NCBI GenBank assembly: GCA_900318995.1
Contig: ONMR01000015.1
Coordinates: 1-64,000, forward strand
DNA from: an uncultured Prevotellaceae bacterium
GTDB lineage: Bacteria; Bacteroidota; Bacteroidia; Bacteroidales; Bacteroidaceae
Length of the DNA stretch: 64,000 nt
Direction: 5' to 3'
Shown: one piece after another, positions 52,342 through 61,224 of the stretch
Numbering within the stretch: the stretch's first letter is position 1
How the letters are laid out: every line of letters begins with the position of its first letter
Notes under the pieces: generated by a model
Told to the model about the DNA's origin: nothing
The model's database searches: none
Seen by the model: the letters and a program-made list of their open reading frames with translations, nothing else
Translations under genes and position numbers: made by a program

Positions 52342-53031
52342 ATGGCTTTTAACAGGATTATCAGGGAGTTCTGTCTTCTGGGCTTTTTTTTATTGTGCCG
52401 GGGCGGAATATTGGCTCAGGGATATTTTCCCGGGCGTCAGGATGTCATACTTGAGTATGTCCGCAAAGATGCGGCCGACGGCAGATTCCGCTGGAGACAC
52501 GTGGTCCGGATAAACAGCCTTACAGATAATGGTGCTTACATCCGGTATACGTCCGAATCTGTGTTTACAGGGAGAAACGGGAAACCATTATACCGATCAG
52601 CTATTAATGAGACTGCCGTTGTGGAAAAGGCATCGGGTAATGTCAGCATGGATGTGGCGGATGTAATGGTTTCATACATAAGGGCAAGGACAGGGCTGCA
52701 GGCCACCGGATCAGGCGTACTGTCGACTCTTCCGGCGAATATGCAGCCCGGAGATACTCTGCCAGCCGTTTCGGCCATGGTCAAAGTGGGACCGCTTAAA
52801 TATTCTTTATTGATAAGTGAACGCAAGGTGTTGAGGAATGAAACCATTGTTGTTCCTGCAGGCAGGTTTGATTGTGTCGTTATTTCAGAACAAAAGACCG
52901 AATCAGGTCCCGGACACAATCGCAGTGTAACCAATGTCACATGGTACAGCAAGGGCGTCGGCTATGTGCGGCATGATACATATGTAGAAGGTAAATTGGA
53001 AACGTCAGAAACACTCCAGTCTGTCCATTGA
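52342..53031 (+). CDS. Secreted beta-rich protein, DUF3108-like
   Basis: A 229-residue protein with a signal peptide (about 1-24, ending GGILAQG). It is beta-rich and resembles TapB/DUF3108-type envelope proteins by the pattern RNETIVVPAGRFDCVVISEQ, a hydrolase-resistant barrel-like fold, and the SKGVGYVRHDTYVEGKL end. Function unknown. Start chosen from the promoter position. No operon partner is seen; it is divergent from the coiled-coil protein gene. Confidence 0.7.
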   Translation: MAFNRIIREFCLLGFFLLCRGGILAQGYFPGRQDVILEYVRKDAADGRFRWRHVVRINSLTDNGAYIRYTSESVFTGRNGKPLYRSAINETAVVEKASGNVSMDVADVMVSYIRARTGLQATGSGVLSTLPANMQPGDTLPAVSAMVKVGPLKYSLLISERKVLRNETIVVPAGRFDCVVISEQKTESGPGHNRSVTNVTWYSKGVGYVRHDTYVEGKLETSETLQSVH

Positions 53032-53073
53032 TATATTTTAACATATTAATCTCTGCATTTGAAAGCCGGACAA

Positions 53074-53106
53074 TTTGGGTTTTTGTCTTAAAATGGCATA
53101 TTTTTG
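53074..53106 (+). promoter_or_regulatory. Promoter
   Basis: TTTG (53074-53077), 21 bases, TATTTTTG (53099-53106), 22 bases before the ATG at 53129. Confidence 0.7.
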
Positions 53107-53128
53107 CGATAAAATAATATTAGGACTA

Positions 53129-53602
53129 ATGAAGAAACTATTCTTTTCAGTGTTGCTGTTATCTGCTTTTTCTCCGGCAGTTCTATTTGCCCAGAATACA
53201 GTCACAATTCATCAGAAAGACGGACAGACGGTAAGCTACGGTTTCAGTGTCAAGCCTGTCATTACCTATACTGACAATGACTTGGTAATTACGACTGAGA
53301 ATGCCGAAATGCAGTATCCTCTGCTTTCGGTGTCCAAAATCACGTTCCAAGACCAATCGGCAGGTGTTAATGCCATTACCGAAGAGAGTAAGGTTCCGGT
53401 GCTTGAACTTGACGATTATGTGGTGAGCATAAGCGGAGCAAAAGCCGGTGTTACGGTTTCGTTGACCGGAACCGACGGAAAGACTCTCATAAACGCCAGG
53501 ACAGATTCGGAAGGAGAGGTGTCATTCAGTATTGCCGAACAGCCCGCAGGAGTATATGTCATCAAATCAGAAAACCTTACATTCAAGATTATCAGGAAAT
53601 AA
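53129..53602 (+). CDS. Small secreted protein with T9SS-type-A-like tail
   Basis: A 157-residue protein with a signal peptide (KKLFFSVLLLSAFSPAVLFA). An upstream in-frame ATG at 53075 precedes the -7 box and is rejected. The mature part has two short beta blocks (TVTIHQKDGQTVSYGFSVKP; LPSVSKITFQDQ-type) and ends with the pattern GVTVSLTGTDGK...QPAGVYVIKSENLTFKIIRK. This resembles type-A sorting or bacterial-Ig tails of Bacteroidetes secreted proteins. Function unknown. A strong terminator follows. Confidence 0.75.
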   Translation: MKKLFFSVLLLSAFSPAVLFAQNTVTIHQKDGQTVSYGFSVKPVITYTDNDLVITTENAEMQYPLLSVSKITFQDQSAGVNAITEESKVPVLELDDYVVSISGAKAGVTVSLTGTDGKTLINARTDSEGEVSFSIAEQPAGVYVIKSENLTFKIIRK

Positions 53603-53624
53603 GTTGGTGTAAGCCCTGGAAATA

Positions 53625-53665
53625 TAAGAAACGCCTTAAGCGCATACCGCTTAAGGCGTTTCTTT
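53625..53665. terminator. Bidirectional terminator
   Basis: GAAACGCCTTAAGCG (53628-53642) pairs with CGCTTAAGGCGTTTC (53648-53662), a perfect 15-bp stem with a CATAC loop and T tracts on both strands. Confidence 0.93.
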
Positions 53666-53677
53666 ATAGACTTACAT

Positions 53678-55024
53678 TCAATAATAGCGGTAGAATAATG
53701 CAATGCTTTCCATGCCGGCAAAGAACTGACGGAGCAGATAACTCTCATTGGGACTGTGGATGGTGTCACGTTCCAAGCCGAATCCCATCAGCAGCGGATC
53801 CAGTCCGAGCACTTTCTGGAACTCTGCAAGGATTGGGATGCTGCCTCCACCCCGGCTGGGAACGGGCTCTATACCGTATACCTTCTGCATGGCACGTGAG
53901 GCGGCCTTGTATGCATCGGATGAAATGGGTATAAGGAATCCGTCGCCGCTCTCAAACGGTGTGACCTCAACCTTTACGTAGGGTGGAGCAATGTTCAGGA
54001 AATGGTCCATAAACAACTTGGAAATCTCAGCGCTGGTCTGATTGGGTACAAGGCGCATGGAGATTTTGGCGTGTGCCTCACTGGGCAGCACTGTCTTGGC
54101 TCCCTGACCCGTATAGCCGCCCCAGATTCCGCATACGTCGAGTGACGGACGTATGCCGGTGCGCTCTAGTGTAGTGTATCCTTTTTCACCCTTGACCTCA
54201 TTTATGTCAAGGAACTGTTTGTATTCGTCTATGTCAAAGGGGGCGCGGGCCAGCATCATGCGCTCATCGGGAGTTAGTTCCACAACCTTGTCATAGAATC
54301 CGGGAACCGTGATTCGGCCATCTTTGTCAATAAGCGATGAAATCATATCGCAGAGTACGTTGATGGGGTTGGCCACGGCGCCTCCGTAATGGCCGGAGTG
54401 CAAATCCTTGTTGGGTCCTGTTACCTTGACTTCAAGATATGCCAGACCGCGCATTCCGCAGTTGATTGAGGGTACCTTGTCCGATATCATCGTGGTGTCC
54501 GAAACCAGACAGATATCAGCGGCGAGGAGCTCCTTGTTCTCTCTAATGAATGCCGGCAGCGAAGGACTGCCGATCTCCTCTTCTCCCTCAAAGATAAACT
54601 TTACATTATGGTTGAGCTGACGGGTCCTTACCAGAAACTCAAAAGCCTTGATGTGCATAAACAGCTGTCCTTTGTCGTCATTTGCACCGCGACACCATAT
54701 GGCATCGTCATGAATAACAGGTTCAAACGGGTCTGTATTCCATTTTTCCAGAGGTTCCGGGGGTTGGACATCATAGTGCCCATACACCAGTACGGTCTTG
54801 AATGTCGGGTCCATTATCTTCTCGCCGTAAACGACAGGGTTACCGGCAGTCGGCATTACCTGTGCCCTGTCTGCCCCGGATTCGAGCAGTAATTCCGCCA
54901 GACGTCCTGCGCAACGTTCCATGTCAGGTCTATGCTCAGGCTTGGCACTGATGGAAGGTATTCTCAGAATGGAGAACAGTTCCTGAAAGAACCTCTCCCT
55001 GTTTTGTCCGATATACTGTTTCAT
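53678..55024 (-). CDS. M20-family dipeptidase
   Basis: A 448-residue zinc metallopeptidase of the M20 family. The metal-binding and catalytic pattern is visible: VYGHYDVQPPEPLEKW (His, catalytic Asp), CRGANDDKGQLFMH (bridging Asp) and FEGEEEIGSPSL (catalytic Glu and metal Glu), followed by a dimerisation insert and DLHSGHYGG. It hydrolyses short peptides in the cytoplasm; it has no signal peptide. A consensus promoter (55098-55068, minus) lies directly upstream, so it is transcribed independently of the ABC operon. Confidence 0.92.
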   Translation of the reverse strand: MKQYIGQNRERFFQELFSILRIPSISAKPEHRPDMERCAGRLAELLLESGADRAQVMPTAGNPVVYGEKIMDPTFKTVLVYGHYDVQPPEPLEKWNTDPFEPVIHDDAIWCRGANDDKGQLFMHIKAFEFLVRTRQLNHNVKFIFEGEEEIGSPSLPAFIRENKELLAADICLVSDTTMISDKVPSINCGMRGLAYLEVKVTGPNKDLHSGHYGGAVANPINVLCDMISSLIDKDGRITVPGFYDKVVELTPDERMMLARAPFDIDEYKQFLDINEVKGEKGYTTLERTGIRPSLDVCGIWGGYTGQGAKTVLPSEAHAKISMRLVPNQTSAEISKLFMDHFLNIAPPYVKVEVTPFESGDGFLIPISSDAYKAASRAMQKVYGIEPVPSRGGGSIPILAEFQKVLGLDPLLMGFGLERDTIHSPNESYLLRQFFAGMESIALFYRYY

Positions 55025-55067
55025 TTTGATGTGAATACGTATTAAACGGTAATTGTTTTACGAAAGT

Positions 55068-55098
55068 CAAAGTTAATCATCGTTTGGCAAAAAAACAA
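55068..55098 (-). promoter_or_regulatory. Dipeptidase promoter
   Basis: Minus strand: TTG (55098-55096), 20 bases, TAACTTTG (55075-55068). Leader about 40 bases. Within the same interval GATGGCGC/GCGCCATC forms a hairpin that may end the upstream operon. Confidence 0.7.
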
Positions 55099-55219
55099 TT
55101 CCGGACTGCCTCTTTATTCAGAATGACAGATGGCGCTACCTTCCGCAGGCGGCGCCATCCCCGAATTACTAAACTATTGTCTTATTATCTCAAATTAATT
55201 TGGGATCGGAGAATTGTTG

Positions 55220-56536
55220 TTACAGCTCAAATGTGCTGTTGCGGTAGAATTCCAGCAGGGCTGTGTTGAACAGGTACTCGTAACGGTACTTGAGCACATC
55301 GGCCTGTGCTGTCACCAGGCGGTTCTTGGATTCGTTGAACTCGGTTATGCCGGCCTTGCCGCCTTCATATTTGGCCTGTACAAGGTCAAATGATTCCAGC
55401 GCGCTGGCCTCTGCCTCCCGGCTGCTCTCATAACGGCTCCTGGAGGAGACGGCATTATAGTATGCCTGCTGGATTTCCTTGTAAAGCTGTTTCTTTGCGT
55501 TATCCAGCTGCATCTCCTGATTCATCATGCTCAGCTGAGCGCTGCGGACGTTGTTGCGGTTGCTGTTACGTGAGAATATGGGGATGCTCAGGTTCAGTCC
55601 TGCATGCGGGCCGAAGTTGTTCTTCATCTGACTGCCAAAGTTATCGGCCGAACGGTTGGAGCTGGTGTAGTAGCCGGTTCCGGCGCCTGCGCTCAGGCTC
55701 AGGGTGGGCATGTATCCGCCCTTGGCTACATCAATGTTCTTATTGGCCTGCTCCAGACGTAACTCTTCGGTCCTGATGGCGGGTTTGATTTGGAGCGCCT
55801 GGGCGTAGATATCCTCGGGGCTATCGGGGATGCGGAACTCAAGGGCATCGGCATCGGGCTGGATCACGTCAAAGCCTTCGGGTGAGGGCAGGTCCAGCAG
55901 TTGAGTCAGGGTAAGGATACTCATGTTCAGGTTGTTCTGCGCCTGGGTAACTGACAACCGGCTCTGCGCCATTGTGGCTTTCTGTGATGATACCTCGGCG
56001 CTGCTGGCCTTTCCTATGGCGGCCAAAGCGGTCAGGCGCTCTACCTGCATGGAGTCTATGGTCACCTGGTTGCGGGCCACATCCAGTATGCTGCGGTTGT
56101 AGACAATCTGTATGAAAGCCTGTGCCACCTGTACGCGGACATCGTCCCTTATACGCTCCAGGTCTGCCTTGGCAGCCTCCAGGCCAAGTTCGGCCATCTG
56201 GATATTGCCCGATATACGTCCGCCGGCAAACAGGGTTACATCGGTACCTATGCTGAACGATGTGCTGGCGGTGTTGGTATTGGCGTAGGTGTTGTCGATG
56301 GTCAGGCTTCGGCCGAATGACCAGCTCTGTGATGCGTTGGCTGATAAACCGGGCAGTCGGTTGCTGCGTGCTGAGTTCAAGTCAACATCACGGCTCTGGG
56401 CGGCAATATCGCTCTGACGTATCTGTATATTGTTATCTATGGCGTAGTCAATGCACTGGTCAAGTGTCCAGCCCTGCTGGGCGCGGACCGATCCTGCAAG
56501 TGCAAGTGCTGCCAGAGTAATTGTTATTGCTTTCAT
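55220..56536 (-). CDS. TolC-family outer-membrane efflux protein
   Basis: A 438-residue TolC-like channel with a signal peptide (about 1-19, ending VRAQ). It has the two-repeat helical pattern (ITVDSMQVERLTALAAIGKAS and LVQAKYEGGKAGITEFNESKNRL). It is the last gene of the MacAB-like export operon, 6 bases after the adaptor. A second TolC-type gene, in the RND operon, lies 11 kb away; the two proteins are only distantly similar. Confidence 0.92.
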   Translation of the reverse strand: MKAITITLAALALAGSVRAQQGWTLDQCIDYAIDNNIQIRQSDIAAQSRDVDLNSARSNRLPGLSANASQSWSFGRSLTIDNTYANTNTASTSFSIGTDVTLFAGGRISGNIQMAELGLEAAKADLERIRDDVRVQVAQAFIQIVYNRSILDVARNQVTIDSMQVERLTALAAIGKASSAEVSSQKATMAQSRLSVTQAQNNLNMSILTLTQLLDLPSPEGFDVIQPDADALEFRIPDSPEDIYAQALQIKPAIRTEELRLEQANKNIDVAKGGYMPTLSLSAGAGTGYYTSSNRSADNFGSQMKNNFGPHAGLNLSIPIFSRNSNRNNVRSAQLSMMNQEMQLDNAKKQLYKEIQQAYYNAVSSRSRYESSREAEASALESFDLVQAKYEGGKAGITEFNESKNRLVTAQADVLKYRYEYLFNTALLEFYRNSTFEL

Positions 56537-56542
56537 AATGGC

Positions 56543-57694
56543 TTATTCTTGGGTTGTCTCTTCTGTTTCAGTCTCAGTTGTCTCAGTTGTCTCCTGAGAG
56601 GTCTCATCTTCTATGATGCGTGGGCCGCGAACGGTATCGCCTTCATTCAGACCCTCCTTGATCTCTATGTTGACGCCGTCACTAAGTCCGGTGGTAACTT
56701 TGGTCTTTGTGTAGGTGCCGTCCTGGGCCTTCTTGTAAACGTATGACTCTTCCTTAACGAACTCAAGTGCGCTCTCGGGTACGGTCAGTACATCGGTTGC
56801 CTTCTCCAGGTCAATCTGGGCGTTGGCGCTGTAGCCCGAGCGGATTACGTGCTCCGAGTCTACCTTTACAGCAGCCTTAACTTTAAACTGGTTGGCTCCG
56901 TTGTTCTCGACAGCCTTGGGCGATATGTACTCCAGGTCGGCATCGAAGGTGTAATCCTTAAGGGCGCCGATGGTGATGGTCAGGGGCATTCCCTCATAGA
57001 GTGAACCTACCTCGGTCTCATCAATCTGGCCCTCAAATATCAGGTCGTTCATGTTGGCAACGGTGGCAACGGTGGTGCCGTCGTTCAGGGTGTTGGCCTG
57101 AATCACTGAGTTACCAACCTTTACGGGGATGTCCAGAATCAGACCGGTGATGGTTGAGCGGATGAGAGTTGAGCTTGATGTGGCGTTCTTGGATGATACG
57201 CCGTCACGTATTACCTCGAGTGACTCCTGTGATGCTGCGTATTCCTCCTTGGCCTGGCTCAGTGCCTGCCCGGCCTTTTCATACTCCTCGGCACTTATAA
57301 GGTCCTTGTCAAAGAGTGCCTTTTCGCGGTCAAAGTTGGTCTGTGCCTGTTTGAGGTTTATTTCCGATAAGCGCACGCGGCTCTGTGCAGCGGAGAGGGA
57401 GTTCATGTCGGGGATGACGGTAAGGCGTGCTATGACCTCGCCCTGCTGTACCGTCTGGCCGGCCTCCTTGAATATCTCGGCAATGATACCGTTTATCTGG
57501 GGCTTGATGTTGACCTCGTTGCGGGGAACAATCTTGCCGGTAAGCACAGTACTGCGTGCCACATCCTGCTTTATGGCAGGGAGTTCCTGGTAACGGATCT
57601 CCTCAGGTTGGGATTTCTTGTAAAGGAATACGAATGTTCCTATGAATGCTACTGCTATGAGTGCTACTACGATGTACTTGATTACTTTTTTCAT
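56543..57694 (-). CDS. MacA-like periplasmic adaptor
   Basis: A 383-residue HlyD/MacA-type adaptor with an N-terminal membrane segment (about 6-26). Lipoyl half-motifs are KPQINGIIAEIFKEAGQTVQQGEVIARL and LDIPVKVGNSVIQ; the alpha hairpin lies about 95-165. The C-terminus is an unusual Glu/Thr-rich tail (TSQETTETTETETEETTQE-type, about 365-383). It links two FtsX-type permeases and the ATPase to TolC. It lies between the permease gene and tolC. Confidence 0.9.
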   Translation of the reverse strand: MKKVIKYIVVALIAVAFIGTFVFLYKKSQPEEIRYQELPAIKQDVARSTVLTGKIVPRNEVNIKPQINGIIAEIFKEAGQTVQQGEVIARLTVIPDMNSLSAAQSRVRLSEINLKQAQTNFDREKALFDKDLISAEEYEKAGQALSQAKEEYAASQESLEVIRDGVSSKNATSSSTLIRSTITGLILDIPVKVGNSVIQANTLNDGTTVATVANMNDLIFEGQIDETEVGSLYEGMPLTITIGALKDYTFDADLEYISPKAVENNGANQFKVKAAVKVDSEHVIRSGYSANAQIDLEKATDVLTVPESALEFVKEESYVYKKAQDGTYTKTKVTTGLSDGVNIEIKEGLNEGDTVRGPRIIEDETSQETTETTETETEETTQE

Positions 57695-57725
57695 ATCTGT
57701 TTTATTTTTTCTATTTCAATTATTG

Positions 57726-58955
57726 TTATTCGTCACGCATTGCATCGACCGGTTTGACTGCCATTGCACGGAGTGCAGGTGCCAGTCCGGCAAGAGCTCC
57801 CAACATGGCCAGCAGCGCTGCTGCCAGTATGGCGGTGTTGAATGATATCTGGAATGTGGCATCGGTCGAAACCTTCTCGAATATATTGAGCAGGAATACC
57901 GCGAATACGATTCCGGCACTTCCGGCGGCCAGCGTAAGTGCCACGCTCTCGGTTATGATCTGTGTCAGAATCTCACCGGGCATGGCACCTATGGCACGGC
58001 GAATGCCTATCTCGATGGTACGCTCCTTAACGGTTACCATCATGATGTTGCTTACTCCTATGCAACCTGCCAGCAGGGTACCCAGGCCGACCAGCCATAT
58101 AAGGAAGTTGAGTCCGCGGAACAGGTTGTCCACTATCATGAATATCTCCTCGGTGTTGAGAATCTGCATAGCCTCAAGGTCGTCGGGGTCAAATGAGTGC
58201 TGACGGGCTATGATGGAGCGTATGCGGGGCTCCAGTACGCTGGTGTGGATACCTCCCTTTGCGGTCAGACATATTATGTCAACAATGTTGCCGCGGTTAT
58301 AGATGGTTGCGGCAAGGGTTTCGGGAATCATGAGCGAGAAGCTGGAGTTGCTGTTGATGCTTATGTTGCTTGACGACATGTCCACACCCACAACCTGGAA
58401 GTAGATATCTCCAGACTTTATGTATTTGCCGCAGGGGTCACCGCCGTCGGGAAACAGCTGTTGGTAGATACGTCTGCCTATGACGCATACCTTACGTTGC
58501 ATATTGATATCGGTCTGGTTAATATAACGTCCGTAACGCAACTTGGGTTGTTCTATCTTGCAGTAGTCTGCGCTGATACCCTTAATGGCGGCCGATGTGG
58601 AGTATTCTCCGTATTCTACCGTATTGCCCCATCCGCTTATCATGGGCGATACTACGTCAAGTTCGGGAATCATCTGCTTGAGGCGGTCTATGTCTGTGCG
58701 GGTAAAGTTCCAGTACCTGCCCTCCGGAAGTCCTTTATAGGGCTTTGACGTATTGGACGATATCAGGACTATGGTGTTGCTGGCAAATCCTCCGAAATTC
58801 TCCTGGAGCAGGCCTTTCAGACCCTGTCCTCCGCCTATCATGAAGAGCAGCATAAAGAGGCCCCAGAATACTCCGAATCCGGTCAGTATGGTACGGCGGC
58901 GGTTACGTGTCAGTGAATCGGCCGTTTCACGGAATGAATCTATATCGAATCTCAT
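57726..58955 (-). CDS. ABC transporter permease, MacB-like (second)
   Basis: A 409-residue permease with an N-terminal membrane segment (about 22-42), a large periplasmic MacB_PCD domain, and three C-terminal segments of the FtsX type (about 285-400), with IEIGIRRAIGAMPGEILTQI in the coupling loop. It is paired with a homologous permease encoded just upstream, probably as a heterodimer. The spacer between the two permease genes carries a GCCAAN repeat array. Confidence 0.92.
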   Translation of the reverse strand: MRFDIDSFRETADSLTRNRRRTILTGFGVFWGLFMLLFMIGGGQGLKGLLQENFGGFASNTIVLISSNTSKPYKGLPEGRYWNFTRTDIDRLKQMIPELDVVSPMISGWGNTVEYGEYSTSAAIKGISADYCKIEQPKLRYGRYINQTDINMQRKVCVIGRRIYQQLFPDGGDPCGKYIKSGDIYFQVVGVDMSSSNISINSNSSFSLMIPETLAATIYNRGNIVDIICLTAKGGIHTSVLEPRIRSIIARQHSFDPDDLEAMQILNTEEIFMIVDNLFRGLNFLIWLVGLGTLLAGCIGVSNIMMVTVKERTIEIGIRRAIGAMPGEILTQIITESVALTLAAGSAGIVFAVFLLNIFEKVSTDATFQISFNTAILAAALLAMLGALAGLAPALRAMAVKPVDAMRDE

Positions 58956-58964
58956 ATTGTTAAA

Positions 58965-58987
58965 CGTTGGCTTTGGCGTTGGCTTTG
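58965..58987 (-). repeat. GCCAAN hexamer array upstream of permease start
   Basis: On the minus strand AAA-GCCAAC-GCCAAA-GCCAAC-G lies about 10 bases before the permease start codon. It has the same unit and sense orientation as the right array at 10542-10565. Confidence 0.8.
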
Positions 58988-58997
58988 TTTTTTTTGT

Positions 58998-60266
58998 TCA
59001 GTCTGCTCTAAGTGCTTCAATGGGTCTTACGCGCGCAGCCTTGACTGCAGGGAAAAGACCTGCTATCGTGCCTGCGATGACGAGAAGTACGGTTGATTTT
59101 ATTGCCTCGCTCAATCCCACTGTGGGGTTGATCAGAAGGCGGATGCTCTGTCCGAACATATCCATTGATTCCTGTCCGATGGTCTGGTCCATGATGATGC
59201 ACGCTATCATGCCCAGCACCATTCCGATGTATCCAAAGAATGCGGTTATTGCCACACTCTCGGCTATTATAAGTTTGGTGATGTTCCAGGGACCTGCGCC
59301 TATGGCCTTGCGGATGCCAAACTCATGGGTACGCTCCTTTACGGTTATGAGCATGATGTTGCTTACACCTACCACACCGCCCAGCAGTGTAAACAGACCT
59401 ACTATCCAAAGTCCGGTGTTGAGTATCTTGCGGCCCTTGTTCATCTGCATGTTTTGGGTAAACTGGTTCCAGATATAATAGGCGCTCTCGTCTTCGGGGG
59501 CTGCACTGTGGCGGGTGTTGAGTATCTTTTTGAGTCGGAGTTCGAATGCCTCGTTCTCAGCCTCAGTCTCAAGTCCGTTGAACGTAAAGGCTATCAGGTC
59601 CAGGTCATTGGTCATTCCGAATATAGACCTTGCTGTGGTGTAGGGTATATAGAGTTCGCGGTCATTGCGGTTCTCATAGGCATGACGCACGCCTATTATG
59701 GTGAATACCAGATTGCCTACCTTAATCTTTTTTCCAATCAGGGTCTGGTAGTCGGTACCGCCTTCCAGCAGGTTCTTGGCCAGCAAATGCGTTATGACCA
59801 TAACTTTACGTTTCTGGGCTATATCCAGGTTATTGATGAACCTGCCTGTCAGTATCTGTATGTGGTTCATGTCGGCCTGAGCGGGGAATGTGCCGTTCAG
59901 GTACATATCGCTGAAGTGCTTCTTCTTGTATGTCACTGCGAATCCGCTTTTGGAGACCGATGTGGTTACCTGGTCAATAATCTCGGGGAACTGACGGGCC
60001 AGAAATGTCATATCCTGCTCGGTGAGAGTCATATATCGGCCGGTCTTGTATCCGTTATAGGGCTGCGAAGTTACGTTGGGATAGATCTCCATGGTGTTGG
60101 TGGCAAACCCTTCGCTGTCCTGGTTGAAGGAGTTCATCAGTCCGTTCCCGGCTCCCAGCAGCACGATTATCATAAAGATGCCCCATGCTACGGAGAATCC
60201 GGTCAGGCTGGTGCGCAGCTTGTTGCGGCGTACGCTCTCCCATATTTCGGTTAACAGGTCCTGCAT
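58998..60266 (-). CDS. ABC transporter permease, MacB-like (first)
   Basis: A 422-residue permease of the same architecture as the next gene: an N-terminal membrane segment (about 22-44), a periplasmic MacB_PCD region and a C-terminal FtsX domain with HEFGIRKAIGAGPWNITKLI. It is 4 bases downstream of the ATPase gene. Together the two permeases, ATPase, MacA and TolC form a tripartite exporter for lipids, peptides or drugs; the cargo is unknown. Confidence 0.92.
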   Translation of the reverse strand: MQDLLTEIWESVRRNKLRTSLTGFSVAWGIFMIIVLLGAGNGLMNSFNQDSEGFATNTMEIYPNVTSQPYNGYKTGRYMTLTEQDMTFLARQFPEIIDQVTTSVSKSGFAVTYKKKHFSDMYLNGTFPAQADMNHIQILTGRFINNLDIAQKRKVMVITHLLAKNLLEGGTDYQTLIGKKIKVGNLVFTIIGVRHAYENRNDRELYIPYTTARSIFGMTNDLDLIAFTFNGLETEAENEAFELRLKKILNTRHSAAPEDESAYYIWNQFTQNMQMNKGRKILNTGLWIVGLFTLLGGVVGVSNIMLITVKERTHEFGIRKAIGAGPWNITKLIIAESVAITAFFGYIGMVLGMIACIIMDQTIGQESMDMFGQSIRLLINPTVGLSEAIKSTVLLVIAGTIAGLFPAVKAARVRPIEALRAD

Positions 60267-60269
60267 GTT

Positions 60270-60992
60270 TTACTTCATTATAGTGGTTGTACCGAATGCC
60301 GATGCGTTGTGCTGCAGGTTGTCCTCAATCTGCCCAATGATACCGTCCTTGATGTGGACAATCTTATTGGTACAGTTGGCTACTCCGCTCTCATGTGTTA
60401 CCACTACGATGGTGATGCCCTCCTCATGGTTAAGGCGGCTCAAAAGTTCCATTACCTCGACCGATGTCTTGGAGTCAAGGGCTCCGGTGGGCTCATCGGC
60501 CAGAATGATCTGTGGTCTGGTGATAAGTGCGCGGGCAATGGCTACACGCTGCTTCTGGCCACCCGACATTTCGTTGGGGTAGTGGGTTGCCCAGTCTTTC
60601 AGGCCCAGACGGTCCAGATACTCCATGGCCATCTGATGACGCTGACGGCGTCCTACGCCCTGATAGAACAGAGGCAACTCCACATTCTCAACGGCAGTCT
60701 TGAAGGAGATGAGATTGAATGACTGGAATATGAATCCAATCATACGGTTGCGGTAATCGGCAGCCTGACGCTCGGAAAGATTCCTGATCAGTTTGCCGTC
60801 CAAACGGTATTCACCGGTATCATAGTTGTCAAGTATTCCCAATATATTAAGGAGAGTTGACTTACCGGAGCCCGATGCTCCCATGATGGATACAAACTCA
60901 CCGCGCTCTATCCCAAGGTTAATGCCTTTGAGTACGTGGAGTGGTTGAGCACCCATGTAAGTCTTATTGATATCTTTAAGGTCTATGAGCAT
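60270..60992 (-). CDS. ABC transporter ATP-binding protein
   Basis: A 240-residue ATPase. Walker A is GASGSGKST (38-46), the signature MSGGQKQR lies near 146, Walker B is ILADEPTGALD and the switch is VVVTHE. It belongs to the MacB/LolD-type group that energises FtsX permeases. It is the first gene of the operon ATPase-permease-permease-adaptor-TolC (60992 to 55220). Confidence 0.95.
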   Translation of the reverse strand: MLIDLKDINKTYMGAQPLHVLKGINLGIERGEFVSIMGASGSGKSTLLNILGILDNYDTGEYRLDGKLIRNLSERQAADYRNRMIGFIFQSFNLISFKTAVENVELPLFYQGVGRRQRHQMAMEYLDRLGLKDWATHYPNEMSGGQKQRVAIARALITRPQIILADEPTGALDSKTSVEVMELLSRLNHEEGITIVVVTHESGVANCTNKIVHIKDGIIGQIEDNLQHNASAFGTTTIMK

Positions 60993-61045
60993 GATTTGAA
61001 AGAAGTTTAGGCTATTGTTTAGTGTCTTAGTTTATTAGTACACCG

Positions 61046-61075
61046 CAAAGGTATATGGTTGTTTTGGAACTGCAA
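61046..61075 (-). promoter_or_regulatory. ABC exporter operon promoter
   Basis: Minus strand: TTG (61075-61073), 19 bases, TACCTTTG (61053-61046). Leader about 50 bases. Confidence 0.72.
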
Positions 61076-61151
61076 TGGACTTGAGCGGACATTAACATTA
61101 TTTTATCTTTTGTCGTTTTTCCGTAATGCTGACGTATTTATTGTTGGATTG

Positions 61152-61195
61152 TTAGCCGAATAATGCGGATTAGCCGTTTTTTTAAGTTACCTTTG
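61152..61195 (+). promoter_or_regulatory. -7 box and TTAGCCG direct repeat
   Basis: TACCTTTG (61188-61195) lies 29 bases before the ATG at 61225. Upstream, TTAGCCG occurs at 61152-61158 and 61170-61176, a spacing of 18. No TTG is found at the right distance, so the repeat may be an activator site. Confidence 0.45.
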
Positions 61196-61224
61196 CATAA
61201 GAAATGTGCAATTCACTTTTTTTT

